From assembly GCA_021234155.1 (NCBI GenBank), contig JAJEKV010000050.1, positions 1,842,342 to 1,906,341 of the forward strand: a stretch of 64,000 bases of DNA, read 5' to 3'. The translations under genes were made by a program, and so were the position numbers. Below are positions 11,371 to 23,541 of the stretch, piece by piece; position 1 is the first letter of the stretch, and the number at the start of each line of letters is the position of its first letter. The notes under the pieces are model-generated. The model was given only the letters and a program-made list of their open reading frames with translations, searched no databases and was not told the DNA's origin. The DNA comes from Isoetes taiwanensis. Taxonomy: Eukaryota > Streptophyta > Lycopodiopsida > Isoetales > Isoetaceae.

Positions 11371-14020
11371 TTAAAATTTGGGGCAGCCTCTCACAGCAAT
11401 TCCAGGTTCGGTAGGACAAGCTGCAAGCGGGCAATTGTCTAATCGATTTCCCCACCAATTCAAGCTCTTCCCTTCAAATCCCAGGGAGACATAAAGGAGG
11501 ACTCCCATAAATGCCAATCCTACATCCAAGGCTGCAGAAAGGATGTAGTTATATCGTTTCCACCAAAGGTTATGGCGTCTATAAACATAAAAATTGAAGA
11601 AGAGCCCAACAATTAACCAGGAGATGAAATTAACAGGAGTTGCAGGAGGCATCAATCCAGTAGCGCCTAGCATAACGGGCATGTTAATTAAAGGGATCCA
11701 AGTCTGCTTTGGAAATGCCTTGGCCAATAACCATATGCAAATTGGCGCAACAGCTCCGCCGAGGAAAAACCAATTTATTAGCATGTATTGACCAGATGGA
11801 CCAAAGATTCTCTTTGTTCCAATTAATCCCCACACAACAGATGCATCAAATACAACTCTAGCAGTAGGACAAGTCCAGGGGCTATTTGGAGGTAGGCTTT
11901 CTGTATCACATATATTTTCTACATCATTTAGCAGCCACCATGCTACAGACATGTTCATGGTACCTGCCACAAGGGTACCTATTACCTGTACCATTAACAA
12001 AGTTACACAAGTGCTGGAGACCTATGTTGTGCTCTGTAATAACCCAATGTGATTTTGAACTTACCTGCACTATAAACATAGACCTTGGTGGTACCTTCAT
12101 GTAGTGACCAAGTTTGAAGTCTTGCAGAAAAGCAATTGCCTGATTCATGCTTGAATAGCCATATGCTTTGAAGCAAACATTAGCAACAGGTCTGCCTGGT
12201 AGAAGATATCCCAAGATGTATTCTGTTATGACATTCAGACCAGGTGTCTTCACAGTAGAGGTGAAGAGTTAATGCTAGTTAATGACCACTCAAGCACACA
12301 TGCAATAGGCAATGCAATACCTGATTGGTGGTGGCTGTGATGACACCAACGGGATATACAAACATTAGTGAAAGAAGGCAGGCCAGAAACATACCCCACC
12401 ATGGTAACTGTAGTTGTTTAATATAAATCTGACAAGTGGCGAACGAAATAACAAGGGTGCCTATTAGGAGGAGAAAGAACCATGACTGAGGTATATCTTG
12501 ATATTTCCGCATCATTCGAGTGTGGATGTCAGGCTTCTCCACAAAGGAGGCCTTGCTCTGCTGCCATATTTTGCTGCGCCAATCTTTCATCAGCATATAA
12601 CAGAGAAGAAAGTATCAGTTAGAGGTAAGCTCACCTGCCATGGAAACATGCTACATGTGTTAATGTCGCTGCAAGTGTTGCAAAGCCAAGGCCATAAGTA
12701 AGGACAAAGAAGATGCTCATGTATATAGGACCTTTTCTGTTATATGCATCCAAGTCAAGTTGGAAATTTTCAGTCAATAAGCTCGAGACGTCATAGACTT
12801 GTCCATCGCGGGCATAAAGATGACTAGAGAAGATAGGAAAGCTTTTTGCATGGTATAGGTTACCAAAATATGCTGTAGGAATGACCACATATACAAATAA
12901 AGAAAAACCCACCAACACATTGAGTGTTACAAATGCTGGAACCACCAGTGGGCTTAAAATGTATGCAGAGATAGAGGCCCAATCCAAACTGAATGATCCC
13001 AGGCCAAGGCCATGCAAGCCTGAGCCTAACTGTTGGGCAGTCACAGACTTGGGCCATAACCAGCAGACCCAAGACATAGAAGAAAGGGTCATGAAGAGAT
13101 AACCAGGAAGCAGGTAATATGAAAAACTGATGACCATAACAATCAAGAAGAATTGAGTTCTTGATAGACCTTTATGATGGTCTTTTTCATGCAGTGTCCT
13201 ACACACACAGACCATAACCATGTCAAATAGATCAAATGTATAATGTGGTATAAGAAAGATATGTAATCACCTAAAGAGGGACACTTGCACCATGTTACCA
13301 GGCCACCACATGCTGGCAGGTTCTACTAGATTCTTTCTAACTAGTCCAGCCCATCCATAACCAAACACCTGTCTATGCTCTAAAATTAGACAAATTATAT
13401 CCCAACACACCTGCCTAGAATTGAAAGATTACCTGTGAAGTGAGAACTATGAGTAGACCAGCAACAAAGTCAATGTTTCTCTTATAAAACACCTTAATAA
13501 TATTGATAACATTCACAGCACTTGCACCTCCGTGGCCAAATCCACTTCCAGCACAGGCGAAAATACTGATCAATACATGCTCTTTCTTGTTAAATGGCCC
13601 CGGATTTAATGAGAAGCTGAGCCCGAACCATGGGATTCTGATCAATCGTTGTGGCAAATAGGCAGCCATTAGACGGCCAAGGGGCAAGGCCAAAACTTGC
13701 ACAGAGATAGGAGATATAATGAGGGGCTCTGTTCTATATTGGAAGAACTGATTGAGGAAAGCAAGAAGAATACATGAAGTTAAGCCCAAAATCCACATTC
13801 GAAATGTCCACACCGGAAGAGAAGGATCATCATTCGTATCAACGGTAGCAGCCACCTGCGCAATGGGTGATTGATCGTCATTATTCTCAAGAAAAGGACT
13901 GTGCAGATCAGATTGAACAATCGAGGAGCTGGATTCGGCAGACATTGCCTCTGCAAAGTGCAAGGCAGGAGCCGGCCTGTACACAGTTTCTTTTGTTGTT
14001 CTCTTTAACAGGGAAGCCAT
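11371..14020 (-). CDS. OPT-family oligopeptide transporter, six exons, complete
   Basis: Exons on the minus strand: 14020..13433, 13368..13271, 13198..12635, 12573..12321, 12247..12065 and 11985..11371, every intron GT...AG. The total is 2301 nt, 766 codons plus TAA, with no stop inside; plant OPTs are about 720-770 residues. Family marks are [12 protein letters not shown] (NPG motif, residues 139-141), a W-W-P segment in exon 2 ([15 protein letters not shown]), [14 protein letters not shown] opening exon 5, the KVPPRSMF motif (residues 551-558) and many hydrophobic helices. It should be a proton-coupled importer of small peptides or metal-chelate substrates in a cell membrane. It fits the OPT (PT) branch better than the YSL branch; substrate is not predictable. 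The first ATG gives about 70 hydrophilic residues before the first helix; ATG codons further in (residue 26) are alternatives. It is isolated, with a decayed repeat array upstream. Confidence 0.95.
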
Positions 14021-14582
14021 GATGAATAATCACAAGCCCTCCGATTCCGGGAATATTCTAGAATATGCCACATCAACGATCATTAGGCATTCAGGAGCTA
14101 CAAACTGTCAATTCTTCATGTTGGCTTTATAACATGGAAATAGTGTGTAAGGACGAGATTCTTTTATGTGGATGCAACAACGAAGGGGCCCATCCACTAG
14201 ATCAACAATACTTGCATTTATCATATATACTAGAGAGAAGTTGTGTAATCCAACCACCCTTCAACAAGAAATTGGAAAACGAAATTTCAATCACCTTGAA
14301 ATTTCGCCCCCTTTTTATAAACCCTGAAACTTTTTGTTCACATCATGGCGGCGTTTCTGGGCGGCGCCGCTTCCGAACCCTGTTTTCATGCCTCCTAACC
14401 CTGTTTATGTTTCTGTTTCAGCGCTCCTAAGTTTGTTTTTGTTTGCCATGAAATTGCATGCTTCTAATATTGTCTCTAATATATCACCCAAGCTCTGGCA
14501 AGCCACAGAGTACAGAAGCCAGTTTTTTTTTTTTTCCTTCGTTGTATGAATTAGCGGCCGTAGACAGAATCGAGTTGAATCA

Positions 14583-14632
14583 AGGTAACTCTTGCTTATT
14601 TTTCATGTTTTTTTTCTTCATTCCTGCTGCAG
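14583..14632 (+). other. Intron-like segment in the repeat block
   Basis: GAATCAAG is followed by GTAACTC, a T-rich tract with TTTTTTTTCTTCATTC, and CTGCAG then GA, a convincing small intron of about 50 nt. The same structure is kept at about 19218-19267 and 28720-28770. It suggests that the A blocks derive from a transcribed, spliced 5' gene region, perhaps the leader of the PPR copy that follows. The coding frame around it is not conserved. Confidence 0.4.
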
Positions 14633-14859
14633 GAGATGACACCCAAGCTTCAGCCTGCTGCTCTATTACACCCAGGTTTCATCAAAATCCGGCATCAAAC
14701 AAACTTTTTAAGGCAAAAGTCAAGCTCCAGTCTCAAGATCGGGCTAAATTTCAAGCTGATTGAAATTTTGTCAGAGAATTTTGGAGACTTGTAAAATTTC
14801 GTGTGGAAATTTTGAGCGGAACTGGCTCCACTTCGCAAAGATGCCGTATGATGCCTATT

Positions 14860-15198
14860 AATTTCCACACGAAATTTTAAGGTCCCTAAAATTACTCTTT
14901 CCAAAATGTCATGTTCATGGGCATATTGTTTGTTTAGCAGGCTTGCCTAATCCCCGCCACTCGTGGCCCACCAGGTCAACTCAAAATTTCCACACGAAAT
15001 TTTAAGGTCCCTAAAATTACTCTTTCCAAAATGTCATGTTCATGGGCATATTGTTTGTTTAGCAGGCTTGCCTAATCCCCCACTGGAGCCCACCGAAGGT
15101 CAAAATTTCCACACGAAATTTTAATGTCCCTAAAATTACTCTTTCCAAAATGTCATGTTCATGGGCATATTGTTTGTTTAGCAGGCTTGCCTAATCCC
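14860..15198. repeat. Three tandem copies of about 120 bp
   Basis: A block beginning AATTTCCACACGAAATTTTA and running through TTCATGGGCATATTGTTTG to GCTTGCCTAATCCC starts at 14860, 14985 and 15104. The equivalent positions in the other two blocks (from about 19500 and 29017) hold one copy, so the array grew, or shrank, after the blocks separated. Confidence 0.85.
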
Positions 15199-15529
15199 TC
15201 TGTATTCCTAGCCTATCCACTTGTCAAGCCAAATCAACCTACATCAACTGGGGCCATCAGATCTCTAAATTTTACCATCGATGGACAAGAATATTAAGAA
15301 AATTCCATTCCTTCCTTCATTCTACTCTTCTTTCAACGCATAAAAGCGCTTGCCGCAGCTTGCCAGGGAGAGGCGCTTGGGAAGGGGAGGGGCTCCTTGT
15401 TGCCATATTCTTTCTTTTTCACCATGCATTATTCCTCCACTTTCGACAACCCTTGCAAGATCCACTTTTTCTGGCATTATGGATGGTAATTGTGGTTGTG
15501 CAGCTTGATTTCGAATTGCTTCAAATTGG

Positions 15530-16168
15530 ATCAAGTGGCATGGCTACATACACACAGAGAATTTGGAGCTGGAACCTCCATGTCCAAAGATGTTGATTAT
15601 GATGCCCTATTAGAGTGCTCAACATGTAGAGACTTGGAACTTCGAAGACGGCTATATCTCGAAATGATTAATACTGGGTTTGATTTTGTTACTATTTCAG
15701 CTAATCATATCATTCGCTTCTTTTCTTCGTCTAGAAGTTTGATAGAAGCGAATCAGACATTTACTAAGGTTTCTCAGTATACAGGGAATGAAGATTTAAT
15801 GCTCATGGAGGAAGGCCAATTAGCACTTGGTTTATATGATGGAATGCAAGATGAAGGTGACAGATATACGTTCTTTTGCGTTTTAAAGGTATGTCGCAGA
15901 ATAGGTGCAATGTTGCATCCATGAGCAGATAAGCAAAAGTAAACTAGAGTCTGATAACCTTGTTGGGATTTTGTTGATCTGAATATCAAAAGCATTAAGC
16001 TAGATGAAGTGCGTAAGGTTTTTCACAGGCTAAGAGTTATGAATGTTGTTTCTTGGGTTACAATGCAATTGCAAAGTGTGTGCAATGATCTTGTTGTTGA
16101 TCTTGCAGAATATTCCCAACATGGCAAAAGCTATCTTGCCTTGGAATGCTATGAAAATATAGATCATG
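15530..16168 (+). pseudogene. PPR pseudogene copy 1 (5' part)
   Basis: Plus-strand frames correspond to the first ~200 codons of the intact PPR gene at 45050-47581. Shared marks are NHIIRFFSS, LIEANQ, LALGLYDGMQDE and DRYTFF...LKVCRRIGAM. The copy lacks the residues between KVS and the ALG(I/L)YD block that the intact gene has, has frameshifts after RIGAM, and ends in VLNVVSW-like and QHGKSYLALECYENI-like segments. It has no complete frame and no C-terminal repeats. Similar copies lie at 19890 and 29400. The intact gene has an extra 26 nt just before its second ATG region that all three copies lack. Confidence 0.8.
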
Positions 16169-16423
16169 CAACTTGACAACAAAATTGCTATTCTACACAA
16201 TGGGTATTTAATTAGTTGATGGTTGCGCAAATGCTTCTTAGATTCAACATAGGAATTGTGTTCCTTAATGATATGGCATGGAGTATCAGGTCTTTTGTGT
16301 CGCTTGCCTAGTATTGTTTGTGTGCTAGAAGGACACTAAGTACACTCTGTTTTGTACATTTCGAAGTGTTGGAGGAAGATAATGGTTGGACTAGAGATTG
16401 GACCATCGGCTGGATGAAATGGT

Positions 16424-17322
16424 GGCCTCTTTTTTCTAACTTTGAGAAGATTGATAGGCACCCAGTCCTAAGGAGCTGCAGATCTGAAGGTTTGGGGAGT
16501 TGATTTGTCTGGAAGAGTGTAAAAGAGCTTATGGATAGTAGATGCTATAATTCTATCTGTGGAGGCCCATCCTTTGCTCAGTGCATATTGGTATGTATAT
16601 TAGCTGTGTGTTCTTTAGGTGTCATCCGCCCCCTTTTCCAGCAAGGGGAGACTATAATCTAGTGGTTGGTGCAGGATGAACCAGATTGAATAAAGGAAGT
16701 GGTCAAATTAAGAGTCATTGGATGGGAGATTGATGCCCCTTTCTAGCTATAGTAGAGCATAAGTGTAGTTGAGGCCTATGTCAGCAGATAAAGGTGCTTA
16801 AGAAGAGCAATCGGACCACCCCTTGGGGGTAGGCTTGGGTGAATTTCTGCAAGTTGGAAGATAGAGTAGCCAGCCCCTTTGTACAAGATTGGAATTGGGG
16901 TTTGCCCACAATTATGCAGGATGAGTTTCCAGGCCAAGTTAACGCGTGGAAGGGCAGTTGCTTTTTTTAGCCCTTTGAATGCTTACATCTTTCAGTGGTG
17001 AAACTTCAGATGGCCTCAGTTATGGTATATATATTGATTTCTTCCCATGTTCTATTTGGCAAGGATTGTACTCGTTTTTTAGATCTCGGTCTTGGACAGT
17101 GAATTATGAGATAATTCTTTCAATTTGGCCCTTTGAGGGATCCTTAATAAGGTTCTGTACCATTTATTATTATTAAAATAAAAACTTCGATAAAATAAAA
17201 AGTTTTCGCGCTCATAACTTAAGCTATAGAGGCCAGATTGAGATAATCTTGGGCTCTTTGGAAAGCTTATGTAGAGAGCTTTCCCTTGGCATATGATTTG
17301 ACCAGATCTATCAAGATAGGTA
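16424..17322. other. Spacer between duplicated blocks
   Basis: Single-copy in this window. It holds a 65-codon plus-strand frame (16979-17176) ending in a T/A-rich tail, with no recognised domain, and no clear exon, RNA gene or transposon terminus. Confidence 0.4.
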
Positions 17323-17549
17323 CCATTGGGAAGTTCATGAATAACATATAAACTATCAAATAATGTACAATATTAGATTCAAAAGTTAAAAGGCTATAAT
17401 GCTTGGAAAGGGCGTATTTATCTAATACCAAGTTTTAAATGTCGACGAACAGACCATTACATGCTAACATAGATACAGATATTGACTGATATAATGTATC
17501 CGTAGATATTAATTGATGGATTACCTTGCAAGATCCACTTGTTCTGGCA

Positions 17550-17756
17550 TTATGCGATGGTATGTGGTTGCGCAGCTTGATTTGGAATTGCTATATTTGC
17601 CAAAAAAGTTGTAATACATTTTCCATGTCCAATACAAGCTGTGATCATGGCATTACTAGTTGCATTTGTCAACATGTATCTAGTTTCAGATGGCAACTTC
17701 TTTATCAAGATCATGTAGGCAAAGGCTTCTTCGACAACCTCTTGTGCACACATCAT
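17550..17756 (-). pseudogene. PPR-like fragment, block 1
   Basis: A 68-codon minus-strand frame contains SNAMITACIGHGK, resembling the W.AMI.ACI.HGK turn of a PLS-class PPR repeat. The neighbouring sequence does not extend cleanly. The same fragment occurs at 27016-27222, and a close relative near 22690-22840, 24520-24660 and 32230-32350. Confidence 0.45.
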
Positions 17757-18126
17757 CTTGCTTATGGTGGAATCTAAAATATTTTCTTACCCCACATTAT
17801 TTTGAATCCTGTGATTAAGAAACTCTTGCTTCATCTTTGACATATGTGTGTACAGTATATTCTAAGTCTTTTGTTCAGACAAAGTGGAGTACATTTAAAT
17901 CTTTTGTTTATGCTAAAGTGGGGCTATGGAAGCATTTTCTGCTTTATCGGTAAACTATTATTGCAAAATCATGAGCACATGAAAAGCACAATGTGCATGC
18001 AACATCATGTTCGTGATCGACCCTAATATATTGCTGGTGTATTTCTACATGGTTTTTCACCGATAAATGAAAGATGAGACCCTAATATTGTAAATTGCTA
18101 GATATGCTAGTTGGTATACATTGCAG

Positions 18127-18230
18127 GTAGAACAAAGTTGTGTCAGAACACTCTAGAAAGAATTGCAATCTTGAAAGTTCAAGAGGTCATGGATCGCCAA
18201 GATCAGCTCGATCCTCGGGTTCTCGCCTGA
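18127..18230 (+). other. Candidate terminal exon, unknown gene (block 1)
   Basis: TTGCAG at 18121-18126 is followed by an open frame of 33 codons ending in TGA, with residues RTKLCQNTLERIAILKVQE. The frame is intact in the second block at 27633-27736, where one Arg/Lys codon changes to Gly and a polypyrimidine-rich 43 nt precedes the acceptor that this copy lacks. The upstream exon is unknown. It may be a captured gene end rather than an active exon. Confidence 0.35.
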
Positions 18231-18269
18231 TATGTGTATATATTTCTTCCCCCTAATGATAGATGCATG

Positions 18270-18420
18270 TACAGTTTGACAACACTCTTATTCTTGTCAC
18301 GGGTTTTCCCCCGAAACACTTCGGGGTGGGGTTTTTTTTTTTAACTCGGACAGTAATACGTTTACTACGCCTCCTTTTTGGGTCCCATAGGCCGATTGGT
18401 CTCTGTGGACGATAAAAACT
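18270..18420 (+). mobile_element. LINE 3' end, block 1
   Basis: The sequence runs from TCACGGGTTTTCCCCCGAAACAC through a T run, GGGTCCCATAGGCCGATTGG and TCTGTGGACGATAAAAAC into a microsatellite. This is the same 3' untranslated end as the minus-strand LINE copy at 40080-41042. Coding parts are missing. It is strongly 5'-truncated. Confidence 0.75.
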
Positions 18421-18463
18421 CTATTCTATTCTATTCTATTCTATTCTATTCTATTCTATTCTA
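18421..18463 (+). repeat. CTATT pentamer tail, 8 units
   Basis: Eight CTATT units directly follow the LINE terminus GATAAAAACT. The same site in the second block has four units (27926-27948). Confidence 0.9.
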
Positions 18464-19436
18464 AATTTTTATATCAAATATAGGGTTGGTGAAATGAAAT
18501 ACTGGTTTACATATTTAATAATAGGGACTTCAGTTGTGGATACATTCACTTGGTACTTGACTAGTGAAGTCTCACGGCCATACAACTTGATATATACCCA
18601 ATTGCTATTCTACACAATGGGTATTTAATTGGTTGATGTTTGCACAAATGCTTCTTAGATTCAACATAGGAATTGCATCCTTTAATGATATGGCATGGAT
18701 TATCAGGTCTTTTGTGTCGCTTTCCTAGTATTGTTTGTGTGCGACAAGGACTAAGTACACTCTGTTTTGTGCATTTTGAAGTGTTGGGAGGAAGATAGTG
18801 GTTGGGCTAGAGACTGGACCATTGGTTGGATGAAATGGTGGATGAAGTTGTGTAATCCAACCACGCTCGTCTCAAGAAAGAGGCCCTTCAACAAGAAATT
18901 GGAAAACAAAATTCCAATCACCTTGAAATTTCACCCTCTTTTGGCTTTTTTTTAAACCTTGAAAGTTTTTGTTCACATCATGGCGACGTTTCTAGGCAGC
19001 GGCGCTTTCTGACCCTGTTTTCATGCCTCCTAACCCTGTCTGTTCCAGCGCTCCTAAGTCTATTTCTGTTGCCATGAAATTGCATGCTTCTAATACTGTC
19101 TCTAATATATCACCCAAGCTCTGGCAAGCCACAGACTACAGATTGCTTTTCTATTTTTTATTTTTTTTTCCTTCGTTGCATGAACTGACGGCCATAGACA
19201 AAATCGAGTTGAATCAAGGTAACTCTTGCTTATTTTTCATGTTTTTTTTCTTCATTCCCGCTGCAGGAACTGGGGCTTCTTCCAGCAGCTATAGACTTCT
19301 TGACGGCACCCAAGCTCCGGCCTGTTGCTCTATTACACTTCATCAAAATCCGGCATCAAACGAACTTTTTAAAGCAAAAATCAAGCTCCAGCCTCAAGAT
19401 TGGGCTAAACTTCAAGCTGATTGAAATTTCGTCAGA

Positions 19437-19536
19437 GAATTTTAGGGACCTGTAAAATTTCGTGTGGAAGACCTGGCGGCGCCACTCGCCAGGTCTGCTC
19501 AAAATTTTCACACGAAATTTTAAGGTCCCTAAAATT
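19437..19536. repeat. Inverted repeat hairpin, block 1
   Basis: A shortened form of the long hairpin at 28949-29045. The left arm has lost about a dozen bases (AATTTTGAGCAG missing) while the right arm is whole. Loop GCGCCACT is kept. Confidence 0.75.
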
Positions 19537-19889
19537 ACTCTTTCTAAAATGTCATGTTCATGGGCATATTGCTTGTTTAGCAGGCTTGCCTAATCCCTCT
19601 GTATTCCTAGCCTATCCACTTGTCAAGCTAAATCAGCCTATATCAACTGGGGCCATCAGATCTCTGAATTTTACGATCAAAGGACAAGAATATTAAGAAA
19701 ATTCCATTCCTTCCTTCGTTCTACTCTTCTTTCAACGCCCTTGTGGGGGGGGGGGTTCTTGTTCCCATGTTCTTTCTTTTTCACCATTATTCCTCTGCTT
19801 TCCACAACCCTTGCAAGATCCACTTTTTTTTTGGCATTCTGCGATGGTATGTGGTTCGCAGCTTGATTTGGAATTGCTTGAGATTGGAT

Positions 19890-20545
19890 CAAGTGGCATG
19901 GCTACATACACATAGAGAATTTGGAGCTGGAACCTCCATGTCCAAAGATGTTGATTATCATGCCCTATTATAGTGCTCAACATGTAGAAAGAACTTGCAC
20001 GGTTTATCTCAAATGATCGATATTGGGCTTGATTTTATTACTATTTCACCTAATCATATCATTAAACTTCTTTTCTTAGATGCGGAAGTTTGATAGAAGC
20101 CGAATCGGTGCCCATTACTAAGGTTTCTCGATTATATAGGGAATGAAGATTTAATGCTCATGGAGGAAGGCCATTTAGCACTTGGTATATATGATGGAAT
20201 GCAAGATGAAGGTGACAGATATATGTTCTTTTGCATTTTAAAGGTATATCACAGAATAGGTGCAATGTTGCATCCATGAGCAGATAAGCAAAAGTAGACT
20301 AGAGTCTGATAACCTTATTGGGATTTTGTTGATCTGTATATCAAAAGCACTAAGCTAGATGAAGTGCGTAAGTTTTTTCACAGGCTAAGAGTTATAAATG
20401 TTGTTTCTTGGGTTACAATGCAATTGCAAAGTGTGTGCAATGATCTTGTCGTTGATCTTGTAGGATATGCCCAACATGGCAAAAGCTCTATCTTGCCTTG
20501 GAATGCTATGAAAATATAGATCATGCTATTATAGAGCAAGATCAA
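19890..20545 (+). pseudogene. PPR pseudogene copy 2
   Basis: Same PPR 5' region as the 15530 copy, with more frame damage. It has a stop early in the equivalent of the second repeat, and NEDLMLMEEGHLALGIYDG is kept. Reading frames break after RIGAM. No C-terminal repeats or E domain are present, so it cannot encode an RNA-binding PPR array. Confidence 0.8.
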
Positions 20546-21714
20546 ACCATCTTTATAAGCATCTTATACCCATGAGAAAGTCATTGACATTGAGCAGCAA
20601 ATTGCCGATTAGTTCTAAATTAAAAGGTGAAAATGTAAAATGCTCTATAGATGGAGTGTTCTAGCCAAATACTCTTTAGATTGAGGACTAAAAGAGAAGG
20701 AAGAAAGAGATTATTTCCAGCCGTAAATGGGAGAAAGGAGGAGGAAGAGAGAGAGAGGAAAGTTGAAGGTCTTTATAAGGGGTTCTCCTGATGCGTTATC
20801 TTAAATGAAATGTGCAAAGCTTGAAGAATCCTTTATGAGAACAGCACTTTGTCTCAGATGGAAGATCTAAACTGCAAAGATATTTAGATGCACCACAATA
20901 AAGATAAGTGTCTCATCGCTTCAAATTCAACCATTTTCAACACCTAAAGATCTTGCCAATTTGGATCCTAGCTTTCTGGCAGAACTCTATGGACTTGGGT
21001 ACCTGGCAAAAACTATAGTCAAGTTGTCGCATTATATATGTTCAAAAGCTTGCACTGTTTTGGCTCTTATGCTAGTTCAAATATTATTATATGCATGCGT
21101 GACTATCTGTTGTACCTACTGATACAGAAACAATAAGAAAACTGAAGCATGTAAGCCCTTAAGCTACAATAGTTATGTTATGTTCCAAGAAAGTGTATAC
21201 TTGCTGTGTGATTTAAGCATATTAGGTTTAGCAAATGTTGAACCTTAAGAATGTTGCAGAACAAATTGTTGAGGTGTATAGTTGGTGCTCTACTTTTTAA
21301 CTTCCTTGCATATTGGTAAGAGATATTTCTTTGTATTTTTCTTCATTCCGCAAGTCACATTCATTTTCTGGAACTCTTTCTTTTCCATTTTAAAGTTATT
21401 GCACTATTTAGATTTCTGATGCTCAGACATGTTTCCTCCAGGCAGGAACTTTGGGATACTTACGACAAACTTTTAGGGGACTAAGTACAATGCATCTTCA
21501 TGTTATCATATGGGTACAAGCAGAAACATGCACAAAATTACATGATCTGATCAGTATAAATTCTTTCTTTGAGCTATGACTTGTTAACTTATCAGAAGGA
21601 CTGTCATAGGCAGCATCAATGTATCACTTGTCCTGGGAAAAATGGCAAGGTAGGCAATACAAATTTTGTAGTGTAATGTAAAGAAGTTTCCATATGTAGA
21701 ATAGATCAATAAGT
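20546..21714. other. Duplicated non-coding stretch
   Basis: Matched base for base over long runs by 30086-31254 in block 2. It includes a purine-rich GAGAGAGAGAGGAAAG patch near 20740-20762. I see no supported exon or RNA gene. Confidence 0.5.
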
Positions 21715-23541
21715 CAGCTGATTGTTGCTTTGTTGCTTTGATGGACAATAATTATGTCTACCAATAGAGTGCATTGGTGAACATCATCTGATAAGATCTA
21801 AGAATAGACCAAGTCTCGGTTGCACTTCCTCTTTAAGCTGATTCTAAATTGTGCCATTTTGTTGGCTTTGTTGGCTTCTGTTATTACTGCAAGGCTGCAA
21901 GGCCATTGCCACAGTCATTTTGTGCACAAGCAATAAGCTTAAAGGATGCTTCTTCATTCCCTTTTTGCACGTAGCAAGTGATGATGGCAGTCCATGAAAT
22001 AACATTTCTTTTCGTAATCCTATAATTTTGCCAAATGGTCAATGTGTATCTTCCATGGACCATTTTAATTTGTACTACATAGCCAGGCCTATAAAGCGAA
22101 GAAAAAATAATGGCAAAGGTGGATTGGACCGATTTAACACCTTCAACTTGCATTTTCCACAAAATGCACCACCACCATTTCCATTTCCATGTTCAATATA
22201 AGCTGCAATAATCACGGACAACACCCGGAAGCTAAGAAAATATTACTCTCCGTCATCATGCACCTCCACTTAAGCTGATTTCAAATTGTGCCGTTGTGTT
22301 GGCTTCTTTATTATTGCAAGGCTGCAAAGCCGTATGGCATCCGGAGGGATTGCATTGTTAGGCTTCAACACGGGTAAATGCACATTTCTTCAAATAATTG
22401 AAGGCATTCTTTGCCACGATCATTTTGTGCATAAGCGTAAAGCGTAAAGGATTCTTCTTCATTGTCTTTCTGGCAGTAACAAGTGACGATGGCGGTTTCT
22501 GAACAACATTTCCTTTTCATAATCCTGTCAAATGGCCAATGTGTATCTCCCAAGACAAAACATGGACCAGTTTAATTTGTGCCAAATACTTAGGCCTATA
22601 GGTGAAGAAAAAATACTGGCAAAGTTGGATTTGTAAGATTTAATACCTTAAGCTACATTTGTTAAAAAAAGTTGTAATACATTAGCACCCATTTCCATGT
22701 TCAATATAAGCTGTGATCATGGCATTACTAGTTGCATTTGTCAACGTGTATCTAGTTTCAGATGGTAGACTTCTTTATCAAGATCATGTAGGCAAAGACT
22801 TCTTGGGCAACCTCCTGTGCACACATCATCTTGCTTATGGTGTTACAACAACTACTCCATCTGTAACTGCCTATATGCCAATTCAGAGTAATATTTCAAC
22901 GTCTGGTTATAAATGGTTTCAAATAGAACGGTGGATATAATGAACCAACCTATATTAGAGCTCTGCATAAATAAAACAACACAGATTTCACTAGCATTTC
23001 AAAGACTTCTACAACTAAGCATTATGATATTGTAAGAACATCACAATTGCTAGGCTGAATATTGCTCTGGTATTAACACAGAATACATTCAAATACATCA
23101 CAAAGTTTTATTATTAGGTCAACGATTTCAACCCATCAAGTTATATGCAAAAGTTTGAGACTAATCCATAAACGTAGTTGAACAGAACACTGAAATGTGT
23201 ATACAATATTCAACTTTGCAAGAAACAAATGCATTTTTGATGACAACAAGATGCCCAATATATGCAAGCTGGACATATACCAACTCACCACACATCCGTT
23301 GGGCAAAACTTTTGCCTTACATGCACACTTTGTAGGCAGGATTTAATCCCGCCTTAGGAAGTCTAGGTCCTAGGGGCAACTCTAGGGGCATGGCTTTTTA
23401 GCCTCACCATCCTAGTGCCACCTACCATAGTCCCATTGTTTTTTTATTACTTTGTTTAAGGTCCATACTAGACTAATCTTGTACAAACTAGCTAGTTTAT
23501 CCCACTACCTTGCGGCAGCCAAAGTGGAGGACACGTATAGG
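21715..23541. repeat. C unit, first tandem copy
   Basis: Begins CAGCTGATTGTTGCTTTG and ends in a partial D unit at ...GGACACGTATAGG. The next base starts the second copy (23542) with the same CAGCTGATTG, an offset of 1827 bp. A third copy without the D part is at 31255-32729. This is a direct tandem duplication with its join visible at 23541/23542. Confidence 0.9.
21884..22560 (-). pseudogene. PPR fragments in C unit 1
   Basis: Two minus-strand frames (21884-22162 and 22365-22553) carry PLS-type PPR pieces: KRNVISWTAIITCYVQKGN followed by EEASFKLIACAQND, and ETAIVTCYCQKDNEEESFT with ECLQLFEEM. These match the V.SWTA.I..Y.Q.G..EEA...F..M layout. Each is about one repeat long, with stops between. 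Copies sit at 23711-24375 and 31430-32095. Confidence 0.65.

Larger units (their letters stand above)
14233..16423 (+). repeat. Duplication array, oldest partial copy (A1)
   Basis: From AGTTGTGTAATCCAACCAC onward this matches 18847-20545 and 28332-30085. Near 16168 it switches to a copy of the tail that precedes those blocks (16172-16423 resembles 18590-18840). So a third, rearranged member of the family lies upstream of the two near-identical 5.95 kb blocks. It is more diverged, carries a threefold repeat at 14860-15198, and contains a PPR pseudogene. Confidence 0.8.
17323..23275. repeat. Segmental duplication, block 1 (about 5.95 kb)
   Basis: Collinear with 26789-32729 at an offset of 9454-9485 bp. 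Homology opens at CCATTGG (17323 and 26789) and ends after GCAAGCTGGACA (23275 and 32729). By eye the two are highly similar, differing by small indels and microsatellite length. The block holds PPR fragments on the minus strand, a candidate 3' terminal exon, a LINE 3' end, the hairpin region, a plus-strand PPR pseudogene and the C unit. Confidence 0.9.
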
